A DNA stretch of 64,000 nucleotides. Source: Pseudomonas fluorescens. Its GTDB lineage: Bacteria > Pseudomonadota > Gammaproteobacteria > Pseudomonadales > Pseudomonadaceae. The notes beneath the pieces are model-generated. The model was not told the origin of the DNA, did no database searches, and worked only from the letters and a program-made list of their open reading frames with translations. The translations under genes and the position numbers were made by a program. The stretch lies in NCBI RefSeq assembly GCF_004683905.1, contig NZ_CP038438.1, positions 248,001 to 312,000 on the forward strand, given 5' to 3'. Below, in pieces: positions 34,440 to 44,057 of the stretch (position 1 is the first letter of the stretch; every line of letters starts with the position of its first letter).

Positions 34440-35239
34440 TATTTGGTGACGTCAGCGTTGAAGTATTTCTTCGACAGCTTCTCAAGGGTACCGTCGGCAC
34501 GCAGTTCGTCGAGAGCCTTGTTCACCGCAGCCAGCAGCTCAGGCTCGCCTTTGCGCAGGGCGATACCGGATTCCTGACGGGAGAACGCTTCACCGGCAGC
34601 CACGGTTTTCGGGGCTTTCTTGGCGTATTCAAGTGCAGCCAGACGGTCGATCAGGATGGCGTCGGTGCGGCCGTTGTTCAGGTCGGCGAACTTGGTCGGA
34701 TCATCGTCGTAGGTACGCACGTCAGCGCCCGGCACGTTGGCGCGGACCCATTGTTCGTAGTTGGTGCCCAGGCCGACACCGACTTTCTTGCCGGACAGAT
34801 CGGCGGCAGTCTTGATGTTCAACTTGGCTTCCTTGTCCTTCAGCACCAGCGCCTGAATCCCGGAAACGGTGTACGGCTCGGAGAAGTCATACTTCTTCTT
34901 GCGTTCGTCGGAGATGGTCACCTGGTTGACCACGACGTCGAGACGTTTGGATTCCAGCGCAGCGAGGATACCGTCCCACTTGGTTGGCTGAATCTTGGCT
35001 TTGACGCCGAGTTTCTGCGCCAGGGCTTCGGAGAGTTCGACTTCGAAACCGGACAGTTTGCCGTTCTCGTCAACGAAGCTGAACGGTGGATAAGTGCCTT
35101 CCAGGCCGACGTTGATAACGCCTTTGTCCTTGATCTGTTGCAGCTGCTCACCGGCGGATGCCTGGCCGATCAGGCCGGCGCTCAGTGCAAGGCCCAGCGA
35201 ACCTACCAGCAGATTGCGACGTAGTGCGGAAAAATTCAT
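34439..35239 (-). CDS. tcyJ: cystine-binding periplasmic protein
   Basis: A 266-residue SBP_bac_3 protein with a twin-arginine-free signal peptide ending IGQASA. The lobes show VGLEGTYPPFSFVDENGKL, GFEVELSEALAQKLGVKAK, VVVNQVTISDERKKKYDF and GTNYEQWVRANVPGADVRTY, close to the FliY/TcyJ group. It captures cystine (possibly also diaminopimelate or sulfur analogues, as in E. coli) for TcyL/TcyN. The protein has no cysteine and only the initiator methionine, which makes it sulfur-sparing. Confidence 0.88.
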   Translation of the reverse strand: MNFSALRRNLLVGSLGLALSAGLIGQASAGEQLQQIKDKGVINVGLEGTYPPFSFVDENGKLSGFEVELSEALAQKLGVKAKIQPTKWDGILAALESKRLDVVVNQVTISDERKKKYDFSEPYTVSGIQALVLKDKEAKLNIKTAADLSGKKVGVGLGTNYEQWVRANVPGADVRTYDDDPTKFADLNNGRTDAILIDRLAALEYAKKAPKTVAAGEAFSRQESGIALRKGEPELLAAVNKALDELRADGTLEKLSKKYFNADVTK

Positions 35240-35442
35240 GACAAGCCCCTGTGTTTTCTTATGGAAGACGCTTAAGGAAGGTTGGCGAATCCGGGAATTG
35301 AACGACTGCGTTATCGTGCCCTAAAGCAGCTTATGCGTCTTGCCCGAAATTCGCCTGCGGCGAGACTATAAGATGTCTGCTTTAGACTTGAAAATACTTA
35401 ATGATCTTTCTGTTATTCCAATTTCGAATATATATGATCAAT
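35240..35442 (-). promoter_or_regulatory. promoter region of the cystine operon
   Basis: On the minus strand TTTCAA and TATAGT are separated by 17 bases (near 35,365-35,392) and form a plausible promoter about 130 bases before tcyJ. On the plus strand GTTATTCC at about 35,412 resembles the TTATTCC element near other sulfur genes here. The assignment is tentative. Confidence 0.35.
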
Positions 35443-35549
35443 TGTGGCGAGGGGATTTATCCCCGATGGGGCGCGAAGCGGCCCTCTCTTCTGACTTGAA
35501 GAGCAGGGGACTGCTGCGCAGTCCAACGGGGATAAATCCCCTTACCACA
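35443..35549. repeat. intergenic palindromic repeat, family C copy 3
   Basis: TGTGGCGAGGGGATTTATCC and its complement GGGGATAAATCCCCTTACCA bound about 107 bases. The inner GCGCGAAGCGGC and GGACTGCTGCGCAGTCC are family hallmarks. It lies between dcyD and tcyJ. Confidence 0.85.
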
Positions 35550-35571
35550 GAAATTCTTGCAGCAGGGAGGA

Positions 35572-36570
35572 TCAGCTTGTCAGCGAATCCTTATAGGCAA
35601 ACAACGCCGGCGCCCCACCGGTATGCAGGAAGATGATCGGGCCCTCGTCGAAACGCTGGCGGCCGATCCCGTCGAGCAACCCGGCCATGGCCTTGCCGGT
35701 GTATACCGGGTCGAGCAGCACCGCGTCCTGACTGGCCAACAGTTTCACCGCCGCCAGTGTCCCGGCATTCGGTTCGCCGTAATGCGGGCCGAAGTATTCG
35801 TCCCACAACTCGACCTTGAAGTTCACTGGTAATTTCACACCCAGCAGCTCCGCCGTGCGTTCGGCCAGACCCTGCACTTTCGGGCGCTGATCTTCTTCGC
35901 TGCGCGAGACGGTCACGCCGATCACCGGCAACTGCGGCAGCGCTTCGCTCAAGGCCAGCGCCAGACCGCTGTGGGTCCCGGCGCTGCCCGAGGCCAGCAC
36001 CACGGCGGCGAAATCGAGGCCGGTGTCCTTGATCTGTTCCGCCAGTTCCAGACCGGCACGTACGTAGCCCAATGCACCGAGGGCATTCGAGCCACCGATC
36101 GGCACCAGATACGGTTTTTTGCCATTGCTGCGCAGGCGCACAGCGAGTGCGGCGAGTTGTTCGTCGGCGTTATCGAGGTTGTCCACCAGCTCGACCTTGG
36201 TGTCGAACAGATCGAGCAGCAGGCGGTTGCCGTTGCCGGTGTAGTTGCTGTCGTCGGTGCCCAGCGGATTCTCCAGCAACGCCACGCAACCCAAGCCGAG
36301 TTTGGCCGCCAATGCGGCGGTCTGGCGTACGTGATTCGATTGCAAGGCGCCGGCGGTGATCAGCGTGTCGGCGCCCTGAGCGAGGGCATCGGCGGCGAGG
36401 TATTCGAGTTTGCGCAGCTTGTTGCCGCCCATGGCCAGCGGCGTCAGGTCATCGCGTTTGATGTACACATCGCGACCCAGCCAGGCGGATAGACGTTCAA
36501 GTTTTTCCAGCGGCGTGGGTTGGCCGAGCAGGTCGAGACGGTTAAAGCGATCCAGCTGTTGTTTGATCAT
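35572..36570 (-). CDS. dcyD: D-cysteine desulfhydrase
   Basis: A 332-residue PLP enzyme of the ACC deaminase/D-cysteine desulfhydrase family. The PLP-binding lysine lies in [13 protein letters not shown], followed by [18 protein letters not shown], the phosphate-binding region [13 protein letters not shown] and the terminal [13 protein letters not shown]. It converts D-cysteine to pyruvate, ammonium and H2S, making sulfide for cysteine synthesis and removing a toxic amino acid. The start at 36570 ([15 protein letters not shown]) is family-typical; the longer frame is not. Its neighbour set tcyJLN is the same as in E. coli. Confidence 0.88.
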   Translation of the reverse strand: MIKQQLDRFNRLDLLGQPTPLEKLERLSAWLGRDVYIKRDDLTPLAMGGNKLRKLEYLAADALAQGADTLITAGALQSNHVRQTAALAAKLGLGCVALLENPLGTDDSNYTGNGNRLLLDLFDTKVELVDNLDNADEQLAALAVRLRSNGKKPYLVPIGGSNALGALGYVRAGLELAEQIKDTGLDFAAVVLASGSAGTHSGLALALSEALPQLPVIGVTVSRSEEDQRPKVQGLAERTAELLGVKLPVNFKVELWDEYFGPHYGEPNAGTLAAVKLLASQDAVLLDPVYTGKAMAGLLDGIGRQRFDEGPIIFLHTGGAPALFAYKDSLTS

Positions 36571-36760
36571 GAGTCCGTACTGGCGGAGAAAGATGACAGG
36601 ACTATAGGCACGCCGTTTTAGCGGGGCAACCGTGAATTGCTTATAGCCAAATGTGCTTAGTCCAGCACTATCGGTTCTTAATTCGCCCTCACGGGCATGC
36701 CGTAAAGTAGTCGCCGTTGACGCGGCCAGACCGTCCGGCCGCCCGTGAGGAGTCTTTACC

Positions 36761-37687
36761 GTGAGCGAGCGTTCCAGCCATTGGCAATTGCAGACCATCG
36801 TCAGCCAACTGCGTACCGCGCGGGATCAGTGGCGTACCCAGAATGGCCGGGCCAGCGGCGAGCAGGGTGGTCGCGAGTTACCGTCCCGCGCGGCGATGGC
36901 CGAGATTCTCGAGGCGCTGTGTGGTGCGTTGTTCCCAATGCGGCTGGGGCCGGTGGATCTGCGTGAGGAGAGTGAGGACTTCTATGTCGGTCACACCCTC
37001 GATACCTCATTGAATGCCTTGCTGGCGCAGGCGCGGCTGGAGTTGCGTTATGTCGCGCGGCACAGCGCTCAAGGCGATGCTGACGTCGAAGCTCAGGCGA
37101 TCCGCATCATTCAGGATTTCGCCCTGGCCTTGCCGGGCCTGCGCAGCCTGCTCGATACCGACGTGCTGGCCGCCTATCACGGCGATCCGGCGGCGCGCAG
37201 CGTCGATGAAGTGTTGCTGTGCTATCCGGGAATTCTGGCGGTGATTCACCATCGTCTGGCGCACCATTTGTACCGCGCCGGGTTGCCGTTACTCGCGCGA
37301 ATCAGCGCGGAGATTGCGCATTCGGCCACCGGCATCGATATCCATCCAGGCGCGCAGATCGGCCGCAGCTTTTTCATTGATCACGGTACCGGTGTGGTGA
37401 TCGGCGAGACCGCGATCATTGGCGAGCGGGTGCGGATCTATCAGGCCGTGACTTTGGGCGCCAAGCGCTTCCCGGCGGATGAAGACGGGCAGTTGCAGAA
37501 GGGCCATCCACGCCATCCGATTGTCGAGGACGACGTGGTGATTTATGCCGGCGCGACAATTCTGGGACGGATCACCATCGGCCAGGGTTCGACCATCGGC
37601 GGTAATGTGTGGCTGACGCGCAGCGTGCCGGCAGGGAGTAACCTGACTCAGGCCAATCTGCAGCATGATGACGGGACGCAGAAGTAA
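36761..37687 (+). CDS. epsC: serine O-acetyltransferase, EpsC type
   Basis: A 308-residue left-handed beta-helix acetyltransferase. The N-terminal alpha-helical part (to about residue 180) is followed by hexapeptide repeats: [57 protein letters not shown] and [15 protein letters not shown]. It makes O-acetylserine, the carbon acceptor for sulfide in cysteine synthesis. It starts with GTG, preceded by GAGGAGT. It is divergent from dcyD, so sulfide release and its acceptor are encoded side by side. It is longer than the E. coli CysE (273 residues), as is usual for the EpsC group. Confidence 0.88.
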   Translation: MSERSSHWQLQTIVSQLRTARDQWRTQNGRASGEQGGRELPSRAAMAEILEALCGALFPMRLGPVDLREESEDFYVGHTLDTSLNALLAQARLELRYVARHSAQGDADVEAQAIRIIQDFALALPGLRSLLDTDVLAAYHGDPAARSVDEVLLCYPGILAVIHHRLAHHLYRAGLPLLARISAEIAHSATGIDIHPGAQIGRSFFIDHGTGVVIGETAIIGERVRIYQAVTLGAKRFPADEDGQLQKGHPRHPIVEDDVVIYAGATILGRITIGQGSTIGGNVWLTRSVPAGSNLTQANLQHDDGTQK

Positions 37688-37701
37688 AACATCAAAAGCC
37701 A

Positions 37702-37877
37702 CCCTCACCCCAGCCCTCTCCCCGGGGGAGAGGGAGCCGACGGAGGTGTCTGGCGCTATACATCGACCTGAAAAAAACAGTCGATTATGGATTCGGTACA
37801 GCAAGATCAGGTCAGCGAAATTCTCAAGCATCCCCCAATCAGTCCCCTCTCCCCCCGGGAGAGGGTTAGGGTGAGGG
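37702..37877 (+). repeat. about 180-bp intergenic repeat, family B copy 3
   Basis: It starts CCCTCACCCCAGCCCTCTCC and ends GGGTTAGGGTGAGGG. The inner part is CAGTCGATTATGGATTC followed by GATCAGGTCAGCG. It follows epsC and probably marks the end of its transcript. Confidence 0.88.
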
Positions 37878-37997
37878 CGCTTTTGACTTTGATTTTTCCA
37901 CTGAACGAATCGTCCAAACCCCCGTCATACCCAACCTTGAGCTAGCGTACGAAGACTACCGCCTGGCCCTGCGATTAGTCCTTACCACCCTATCCAT

Positions 37998-38027
37998 GTT
38001 TAACTTGAACGTTCATTCAAGTTAAAC
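37998..38027. promoter_or_regulatory. perfect inverted-repeat operator, probably BetI
   Basis: GTTTAACTTGAA (37998-38009) and TTCAAGTTAAAC (38016-38027) are exact complements separated by CGTTCA. It lies about 90 bases before the choline transporter start. TetR-family BetI represses choline genes at sites containing TTGAACGTTCA-like sequence. The palindrome is seen directly; the BetI assignment is inference, as no betI gene lies in the window. Confidence 0.65.
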
Positions 38028-38118
38028 CGGTGGTTCGCTGCCCGCTCACAACAGGAGGCTTGCCTTTGCTGAGTCCGATCATTTCAGCCACGTTTCAACC
38101 CCTCGAGGTGCACGTTTC

Positions 38119-40119
38119 ATGAGTGCATCGTCTACCCCCGCCAGCGGTCTGGTGCGCATGAATCCGCCGGTGTTCTACTTCGCCGCGACGGTGATTCTGC
38201 TGTTTGGTCTGGTTGTCATCGCCATGCCGGAGCAGGCCGGCGCCTGGTTGCTGGCTGCGCAAAACTGGGCGGCCAACACGGTCGGCTGGTACTACATGCT
38301 CGCGATGACGCTGTATCTGGTCTTCGTGGTGGTCACCGCGTTATCGGGCTACGGCAAGATCAAACTCGGTGCCGACCACGACGAACCCGAGTTCAGTTAC
38401 CTGTCCTGGGCCGGCATGCTGTTTGCCGCCGGGATCAGCATCACGCTGTTTTTCTTTTGCGTATCCGAGCCACTGACGCACCTGGCCCAACCGCCGCAAG
38501 GCGAGGCCGGCACCGCCGATGCGGCGCGCCAGGCGATGCAGATTCTGTTTCTGCACTGGGGCCTGCACGGCTGGGGCGTGTTCGCTTTCGTCGGCATGGC
38601 GCTGGCCTATTTCGCCTACCGGCATAACCTGCCGCTGGCCTTGCGTTCGGCGCTGTACCCGCTGATCGGCAAGCGCATCAACGGCCCCATCGGCTACGCG
38701 GTGGACGGCTTCGGCATCATCGCCACGGTGTTCGGTCTGGGCGCCGACATGGGCTTCGGCGTATTGCACCTCAACTCCGGTCTGGACTACCTGTTCGGCA
38801 TCGCACACACCCAGTGGATTCAGGTCGGCCTGATCACGCTGATGATGGGTGCGGCGATCATCGTCGCCGTGTCGGGTGTGGACAAGGGTGTGCGGGTGAT
38901 GTCCGACATCAACATGCTGCTGGCCTGTGCGCTGCTGCTGTTCGTGTTGTTCGCAGGTCCCACCCAGCACCTGCTCAACACGCTGATCCAGAACCTCGGC
39001 GATTACCTCGGCGCGTTGCCGATGAAGAGTTTCGACCTCTATGCCTACGACAAACCGAGCGACTGGCTCGGCGGCTGGACGGTGTTCTACTGGGCCTGGT
39101 GGATTGCATGGTCGCCGTTCGTGGGACTGTTCATCGCGCGGATTTCCCGTGGCCGGACCATCCGCGAATTCGTCTTCGGCGTGCTGCTGATTCCGCTCGG
39201 TTTCACCCTGGCGTGGATGTCGATTTTCGGCAACAGCGCCATCGATCAGGTGCTCAACCACGGCATGTCGGCGCTGGGCATGTCGGCCCTCGACAATCCG
39301 TCGATGAGCCTTTACCTGCTGCTGGAAACCTACCCGTGGAGCAAGACTGTCATCGCGGTGACGGTGTTCATCAGCTTCGTGTTTTTCGTCACTTCCGCCG
39401 ACTCCGGCACAGTGGTGCTTTCGACCCTGTCGGCCAAGGGCGGCAACCCGGACGAAGACGGGCCGAAATGGCTGCGAGTGTTCTGGGGCGCGATGACCGC
39501 GCTGGTGACCAGTGCGCTGCTGTTCTCCGGCAGTATCGATGCGCTGAAATCGGCGGTGGTGCTGACCTCGTTGCCGTTCTCGATGATTTTGCTGCTGATG
39601 ATGTGGGGCCTGCACAAGGCGTTCTATCTGGAATCGCAGAAGCAGATCGCGCAACTGCATTCGCTGGCACCGGTCTCCGGTTCGCGGCGTGGCACGGGCG
39701 GCTGGCGCCAGCGTCTGAGTCAGGCGGTGCACTTCCCGTCGCGTGACGAGGTGTACCGCTTCATGGACACCACGGTGCGCCCGGCGATTGAAGAAGTGAC
39801 GGCGGTATTCGTTGAGAAGGGCTTGAACGTGGTCACTCAGCCGGATCCGGCGCACGACAACATCAGCCTGGAAATCGGCCACGGTGAGCAGCATCCGTTC
39901 ATCTATCAGGTGCAGATGCGCGGCTATTTCACGCCGTCGTTTGCTCGGGGTGGCATGGGGTCCAAGCAACTCAACAACCGTCGCTATTACCGCGCTGAAG
40001 TGCACTTGAGCGAGGGCAGTCAGGACTACGATCTGGTCGGCTACACCAAAGAGCAGATCATCAACGACATCCTCGACCAGTACGAACGCCACATGCAGTT
40101 CCTGCATCTGGTGCGTTGA
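38119..40119 (+). CDS. betT: BCCT-family choline transporter
   Basis: A 666-residue BCCT transporter with 12 predicted helices. The family signature region WTVFYWAWWIAWSPFVGLFIARISRG (split across about residues 310-340) contains the Trp-rich substrate path. The C-terminal cytoplasmic tail of about 150 residues (from about 515; VYRFMDTTVRPAIEEV, and YYRAEVHLSEGSQDYDLVGY) is typical of BetT and acts as osmotic sensor in the family. It imports choline for glycine betaine synthesis or catabolism. The upstream perfect palindrome suggests BetI repression. Confidence 0.88.
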   Translation: MSASSTPASGLVRMNPPVFYFAATVILLFGLVVIAMPEQAGAWLLAAQNWAANTVGWYYMLAMTLYLVFVVVTALSGYGKIKLGADHDEPEFSYLSWAGMLFAAGISITLFFFCVSEPLTHLAQPPQGEAGTADAARQAMQILFLHWGLHGWGVFAFVGMALAYFAYRHNLPLALRSALYPLIGKRINGPIGYAVDGFGIIATVFGLGADMGFGVLHLNSGLDYLFGIAHTQWIQVGLITLMMGAAIIVAVSGVDKGVRVMSDINMLLACALLLFVLFAGPTQHLLNTLIQNLGDYLGALPMKSFDLYAYDKPSDWLGGWTVFYWAWWIAWSPFVGLFIARISRGRTIREFVFGVLLIPLGFTLAWMSIFGNSAIDQVLNHGMSALGMSALDNPSMSLYLLLETYPWSKTVIAVTVFISFVFFVTSADSGTVVLSTLSAKGGNPDEDGPKWLRVFWGAMTALVTSALLFSGSIDALKSAVVLTSLPFSMILLLMMWGLHKAFYLESQKQIAQLHSLAPVSGSRRGTGGWRQRLSQAVHFPSRDEVYRFMDTTVRPAIEEVTAVFVEKGLNVVTQPDPAHDNISLEIGHGEQHPFIYQVQMRGYFTPSFARGGMGSKQLNNRRYYRAEVHLSEGSQDYDLVGYTKEQIINDILDQYERHMQFLHLVR

Positions 40120-40143
40120 TCGACAACTGAGCGCCGGGACGTT

Positions 40144-40404
40144 TCACGACTCGGCGCTCAGCACCATGAACAACACCATCGCCGCCATCGGCACCCCGAA
40201 CACCGCACTGCCCACCGCGATCTCCGAACCCAGCGGCTGCCCGGCATGCACCACCCCCACCGCACCATTGATCACCGTCAACGCCAGCCACAGCGCGGCG
40301 AAGCTGTAGGCCAGGGTCTGCCGGCTGAAGCCAATGCGCTCGCCGATGTAGAGCATCAGGGCGAGCAGGACCAGGCCGAAGAAGATGATGATTGCGGTGT
40401 GCAT
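40144..40404 (-). CDS. small membrane protein, function unknown
   Basis: An 86-residue protein with three predicted membrane segments (IIIFFGLVLLALMLYIG; AYSFAALWLALTVINGAVGVV; VGSAVFGVPMAAMVLFMVL). I do not recognise its family. It is convergent with betT; an exact 9-bp inverted repeat (40128-40136 with 40152-40160) spans its stop codon and could limit read-through. Confidence 0.7.
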   Translation of the reverse strand: MHTAIIIFFGLVLLALMLYIGERIGFSRQTLAYSFAALWLALTVINGAVGVVHAGQPLGSEIAVGSAVFGVPMAAMVLFMVLSAES

Positions 40405-40441
40405 AGGCGTGCCTGCGGGTCATGCGGTGCTTGATCGGACG

Positions 40442-40535
40442 CTTTCGCGGGCAAGCCCGCTCCCACAGTGATCTCGGTCATTCACAGATTCTTTGTACAA
40501 CCAAAATCCTGTGGGAGCGGGCTTGCCCGCGAAGG
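40442..40535. repeat. REP-type palindrome pair
   Basis: The REP arms carry GCGGGCAAGCCCGCTCCCAC and its complement, with CGGGC in place of the usual CGAGC next to the core. About 40 bases separate them. Confidence 0.88.
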
Positions 40536-40587
40536 GGCCACCTCGGTGTTACTTGGAGCATAGCCAATCCAGCCTAGGCCATTTTGG

Positions 40588-41649
40588 TCAGGTGCTCTCG
40601 CGCTCGATCACATTGCACTGCAACAGATTCAGGCGCTGCACATCATCGCTCGGCAACACACCAAGGCTTTCCAATACCCGCGTTGCCGCCAGTACGCCGA
40701 TCTCCAGTGCCGGTGGCTTGATCGTGCTCAGGCTGGGCAACAGCATCTCGGCGAACGGGTAATCGCCGAAGCCGAGCACGGCGCAGTCTTCGGGGATCTT
40801 GATGCCTGCGCGTTGCCCGGCGAGCAAGCCGCCGGCGGCGAGGTTGTCGTTGGCGAAGATGATCGCGTCGGGGCGCGGGGAGGCGTTCATCAGCGCTTCC
40901 ATCGCTTGCTTGCCGGCTTCGAACGGCGCGCGGTCGGCGTCCGGGGCGAATACCCACGGCGGCAGTCCGAACTCGCGCACGGTGGCGGCGTAACCGTCGC
41001 GACGTTCGAGGGCACTGAGGTCACCAGGGGCGCTGTTCTGCACGAAGGCGATGCGGCGATAGCCTTTGTCATGCAGATAACGCGCAGCGGTCACGCCGAC
41101 TTCATAGTGCGAAAAGCCGATCTGCATCGGCTCGCGATCCGGCTGGTAATCCCAGGTTTCGATTACCGAAACGTCCGCTTCGGCGATCATCTTTTCCGTG
41201 CCCGCACTGTGGAAATGGCTGGTCAGCACCAACGCTGCCGGCGACCAGCCGAGAAATGCGCGCACGGCGTTTTCTTCCTGGTCGGTACTGAAGTAACTCG
41301 ACGCCAGCAGCAGTTGATAACCGTGGCGGCTGAGGGTGTCGCTGAAACCCTGAATGGTGTTGGCAAAGATCGGCCCGGAGATGTTCGGAATCACCATGCC
41401 GACGATTTTGCCCCGCGCCGAGGCCAGCCCGCCGGCCACCAGGTTCGGCACGTAACCCAATTCGGCGACCACCGCCGCAATCCGCTCGCGGCGCTCCGGC
41501 GAGACGGTTTCCGGCTGATTGAAATAGCGCGACACGGTAATCGCCGACACCCCGGCCTCGCGCGCTACCGCATTCAGAGTCACGCGTCCGGCGCCACGGC
41601 GTTTGCGGGGCTTTTCCTGGCTCAAGGCTTGATCCTTCTTAAAAACCAA
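40588..41649 (-). CDS. LacI-family transcriptional regulator
   Basis: A 353-residue LacI/GalR-type regulator. The N-terminal helix-turn-helix is VTLNAVAREAGVSAITVSRY, with the hinge region AAVVAELGYVPNLVAGGLAS. The periplasmic-binding-like effector domain starts near IVGMVIPNISGPIF. The LAGG variation in the minor-groove hinge resembles the GntR (gluconate) subgroup. It is divergent from a TonB receptor-monooxygenase pair and faces the perfect operator TGTTAGCGCTAACA. It probably represses that module until an effector binds; the effector is unknown. Confidence 0.88.
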   Translation of the reverse strand: MVFKKDQALSQEKPRKRRGAGRVTLNAVAREAGVSAITVSRYFNQPETVSPERRERIAAVVAELGYVPNLVAGGLASARGKIVGMVIPNISGPIFANTIQGFSDTLSRHGYQLLLASSYFSTDQEENAVRAFLGWSPAALVLTSHFHSAGTEKMIAEADVSVIETWDYQPDREPMQIGFSHYEVGVTAARYLHDKGYRRIAFVQNSAPGDLSALERRDGYAATVREFGLPPWVFAPDADRAPFEAGKQAMEALMNASPRPDAIIFANDNLAAGGLLAGQRAGIKIPEDCAVLGFGDYPFAEMLLPSLSTIKPPALEIGVLAATRVLESLGVLPSDDVQRLNLLQCNVIEREST

Positions 41650-41712
41650 AACGCATATAAAAGTAATTTTTCAGTATTGGACGCTCTATGCCGAGCTTGC
41701 CAATACTGGCGA

Positions 41713-41726
41713 TGTTAGCGCTAACA
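41713..41726. promoter_or_regulatory. LacI-family operator palindrome
   Basis: TGTTAGCGCTAACA is a perfect 14-base palindrome with a central CG, the shape of LacI/GalR-family operators. It lies in the divergent region, 64 bases from the regulator start and 105 bases from the receptor start, so it could control both. Confidence 0.7.
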
Positions 41727-41830
41727 AGGCGCATTGTCTGCTACTCGCTCGAGCGAATGCCCAAGACACCGATTCAGGCGCTGTCGTCGCAGAACGGCAG
41801 CGGTTCAGGGCCAATTTCGAGCGGGCAACC

Positions 41831-44056
41831 ATGCACAACATTCCTGGGGCGACACACAAACTGGCGCAGTCGATTCGCGCCGCTGGCTGGATCTTTACCG
41901 GGCTGGCGGCGTTGCCACTGCCCACGGCTTTCGCCGCCGACAGCAGCGAACAAGAGCCGACACTCAAGTCCGTCACGGTCACCGCTACCCGCCGCGAAGA
42001 GTCGCTGCAAAAGGTCCCGGTGGCGGTTTCGGTGATCGACGGCGAACAACTGGAGCGCGACAACCGCAATGGCGTGGCGAGCATCGTCCAGCAAGTGCCG
42101 TCGCTGAATTTCCGTACCGGTGCGTCGAACAAGGACACCTCGTTGTTTGTGCGAGGCGTCGGCACGATTTCCACCTCGCCCGGCGTCGAGCCAACAGTGG
42201 CGACGGTGATCGATGGCGTGGTCTATGCGCGTCCCGGTCAATCGACCCTGGACCTGCTGGATCTGGAGCGCGTCGAAGTGCTGCGCGGCCCGCAGGGCAC
42301 GCTGTTCGGCAAGAATGCCTCGGCCGGTGTGCTCAACATCACCAGCAAGGCGCCGACCAACGAGACCCACGGTTACATCGACCAGTCGTACTACAGCGGC
42401 AATGAAAGCCGCACCCGCTTCGGCATTGGCGGTAGCCTGATTCCGGATACGTTGAAGGGCTCGATCAGCACCCTGGTCAGCAGCTACGACGGCAACGTCG
42501 ACAACAAATACAACGGCCAGGAGGTCAACGGCTACAACCATCGCGGCGTGCGCGGCAAGCTTGAATTCACCCCGAATGACGACGTCACCTTCACCCTGAT
42601 CGCCGACTACATGCAGTCCCACGACGACGGTCCCAACGGCGTCGTCAGCAAGTCGTTGACCCCGGCCTTCGCCAACGCGCTGAGCCCGGTCTATGCGAGC
42701 AACCACAACCGCGACATCAACACCGATACCCGCAGCCATGTCGAGGACACCAACAAGGGCCTGTCCGGCCAGCTCGACTGGCAACTGGGCGGTTACACAC
42801 TGACCTCGATCACCGCGTGGCGCGGCTGGGACAACACCCAATATCAGGATGGCGATCGGCTGAGCACGATCACTGCAGCGTTCCCCGGCACCGCCGACAA
42901 GGGCGAGCTGGCCTTCGACCAGTACTCGCAAGAGCTGCGCCTGGCCTCGCCGAAAGGTGAGTTCCTTGAATACGTTGGCGGCCTGTTCTACATGCATGGC
43001 AAGGATGACGAGACTTATCAGCGCACCTTGACCACCACCACGCGCACCGACCGTGGCGTCGCCGATTACAGCACCACCAGCGACAGCTACGCCGCGTTCG
43101 GCGAAGCCACGTTGAACTTCACCTCGGACTTTCGTGGCATCGCCGGCCTGCGCTACACCCACGATGATCTTGAATACGATCACCGTCGCGTCTCGACCTC
43201 GGCGACCACGGTCAGTGGTATTCAACCTGCAACCAGCAGTTCCGGTTCGGTGGACGAGGACGGCTGGTCCGGTCGGCTCGGCGTGCAGTACGACCTCAGC
43301 GATGCAGTCACCACGTACCTGACCTACTCGCGCGGCTACAAAGGCCCGGCCTACAACGTGTTCTTCAACATGCAGCCGCGTGACACCGAAGCGCTGAAGC
43401 CGGAGACCTCCAACACCTGGGAGGCGGGGATCAAAGCGACGAGCTGGAACAACCGGCTGACCACCAACCTCGCGGTGTTCCACAGCGATTACGACAACTA
43501 CCAGGCGAATTTTTTCGACACCGTCGCCGGGCAAGTGGTGACGCGCCTGATCAACGCCGGCAGCGTCAGCACCGAAGGCGTCGAACTCGATTACGCCTTG
43601 CAGGCGACCCAGCAACTGAAGTTCTCCGGGGCGCTGGCCTACACCCGCGCACGCATCGACCAATTCAGCTGCCCGGCGGGCGCTGCAGCCTCGTGCAACG
43701 TCAATGGCAAGCCACTGCCGTTCAGCCCGGACTGGAAAAGCTACGTGCGTGCCGACTACAGCATCCCGCTGGACAACGGCCTCGATATCGAACTCGGCAC
43801 CGACTACAGCTGGCAGAGCGAAGTGCAGTACGACATCAGCCAGAATGCCGACACCAAACAAGGCGCCTACGGCATCTGGAACGCCAGCGTCGCTCTCGCC
43901 GACTACAGCAACGGCTGGCGCGTGGCACTGCTGGGCAAGAACCTCGCCGACAAGTCCTACTCACCGTTGCTGGCCAGCGGCGGCAGCTACATCTACCGCG
44001 CTGTGCCACGGGATGACGAGCGCTACTTCGGCGTGCAACTGCGCAAGGATTTCTGA
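41831..44056 (+). CDS. TonB-dependent receptor of a LacI-controlled module
   Basis: A 741-residue receptor. A signal peptide ends TAFA (about residue 35), a TonB-box-like VTVTATRREESL follows, then the plug (LFVRGVGTISTSPG, LRGPQGTLFGKNASAGVLNI) and a barrel ending in Phe (LRKDF). It has moderate similarity by eye to the SftP-like receptor at 3,265, sharing the motif RGPQGTLFGKN. Its stop is separated by one base from the monooxygenase start, so uptake and C-S or C-N cleavage of the same compound are likely linked. The ligand is unknown. Confidence 0.9.
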   Translation: MHNIPGATHKLAQSIRAAGWIFTGLAALPLPTAFAADSSEQEPTLKSVTVTATRREESLQKVPVAVSVIDGEQLERDNRNGVASIVQQVPSLNFRTGASNKDTSLFVRGVGTISTSPGVEPTVATVIDGVVYARPGQSTLDLLDLERVEVLRGPQGTLFGKNASAGVLNITSKAPTNETHGYIDQSYYSGNESRTRFGIGGSLIPDTLKGSISTLVSSYDGNVDNKYNGQEVNGYNHRGVRGKLEFTPNDDVTFTLIADYMQSHDDGPNGVVSKSLTPAFANALSPVYASNHNRDINTDTRSHVEDTNKGLSGQLDWQLGGYTLTSITAWRGWDNTQYQDGDRLSTITAAFPGTADKGELAFDQYSQELRLASPKGEFLEYVGGLFYMHGKDDETYQRTLTTTTRTDRGVADYSTTSDSYAAFGEATLNFTSDFRGIAGLRYTHDDLEYDHRRVSTSATTVSGIQPATSSSGSVDEDGWSGRLGVQYDLSDAVTTYLTYSRGYKGPAYNVFFNMQPRDTEALKPETSNTWEAGIKATSWNNRLTTNLAVFHSDYDNYQANFFDTVAGQVVTRLINAGSVSTEGVELDYALQATQQLKFSGALAYTRARIDQFSCPAGAAASCNVNGKPLPFSPDWKSYVRADYSIPLDNGLDIELGTDYSWQSEVQYDISQNADTKQGAYGIWNASVALADYSNGWRVALLGKNLADKSYSPLLASGGSYIYRAVPRDDERYFGVQLRKDF

Positions 44057-44057
44057 G

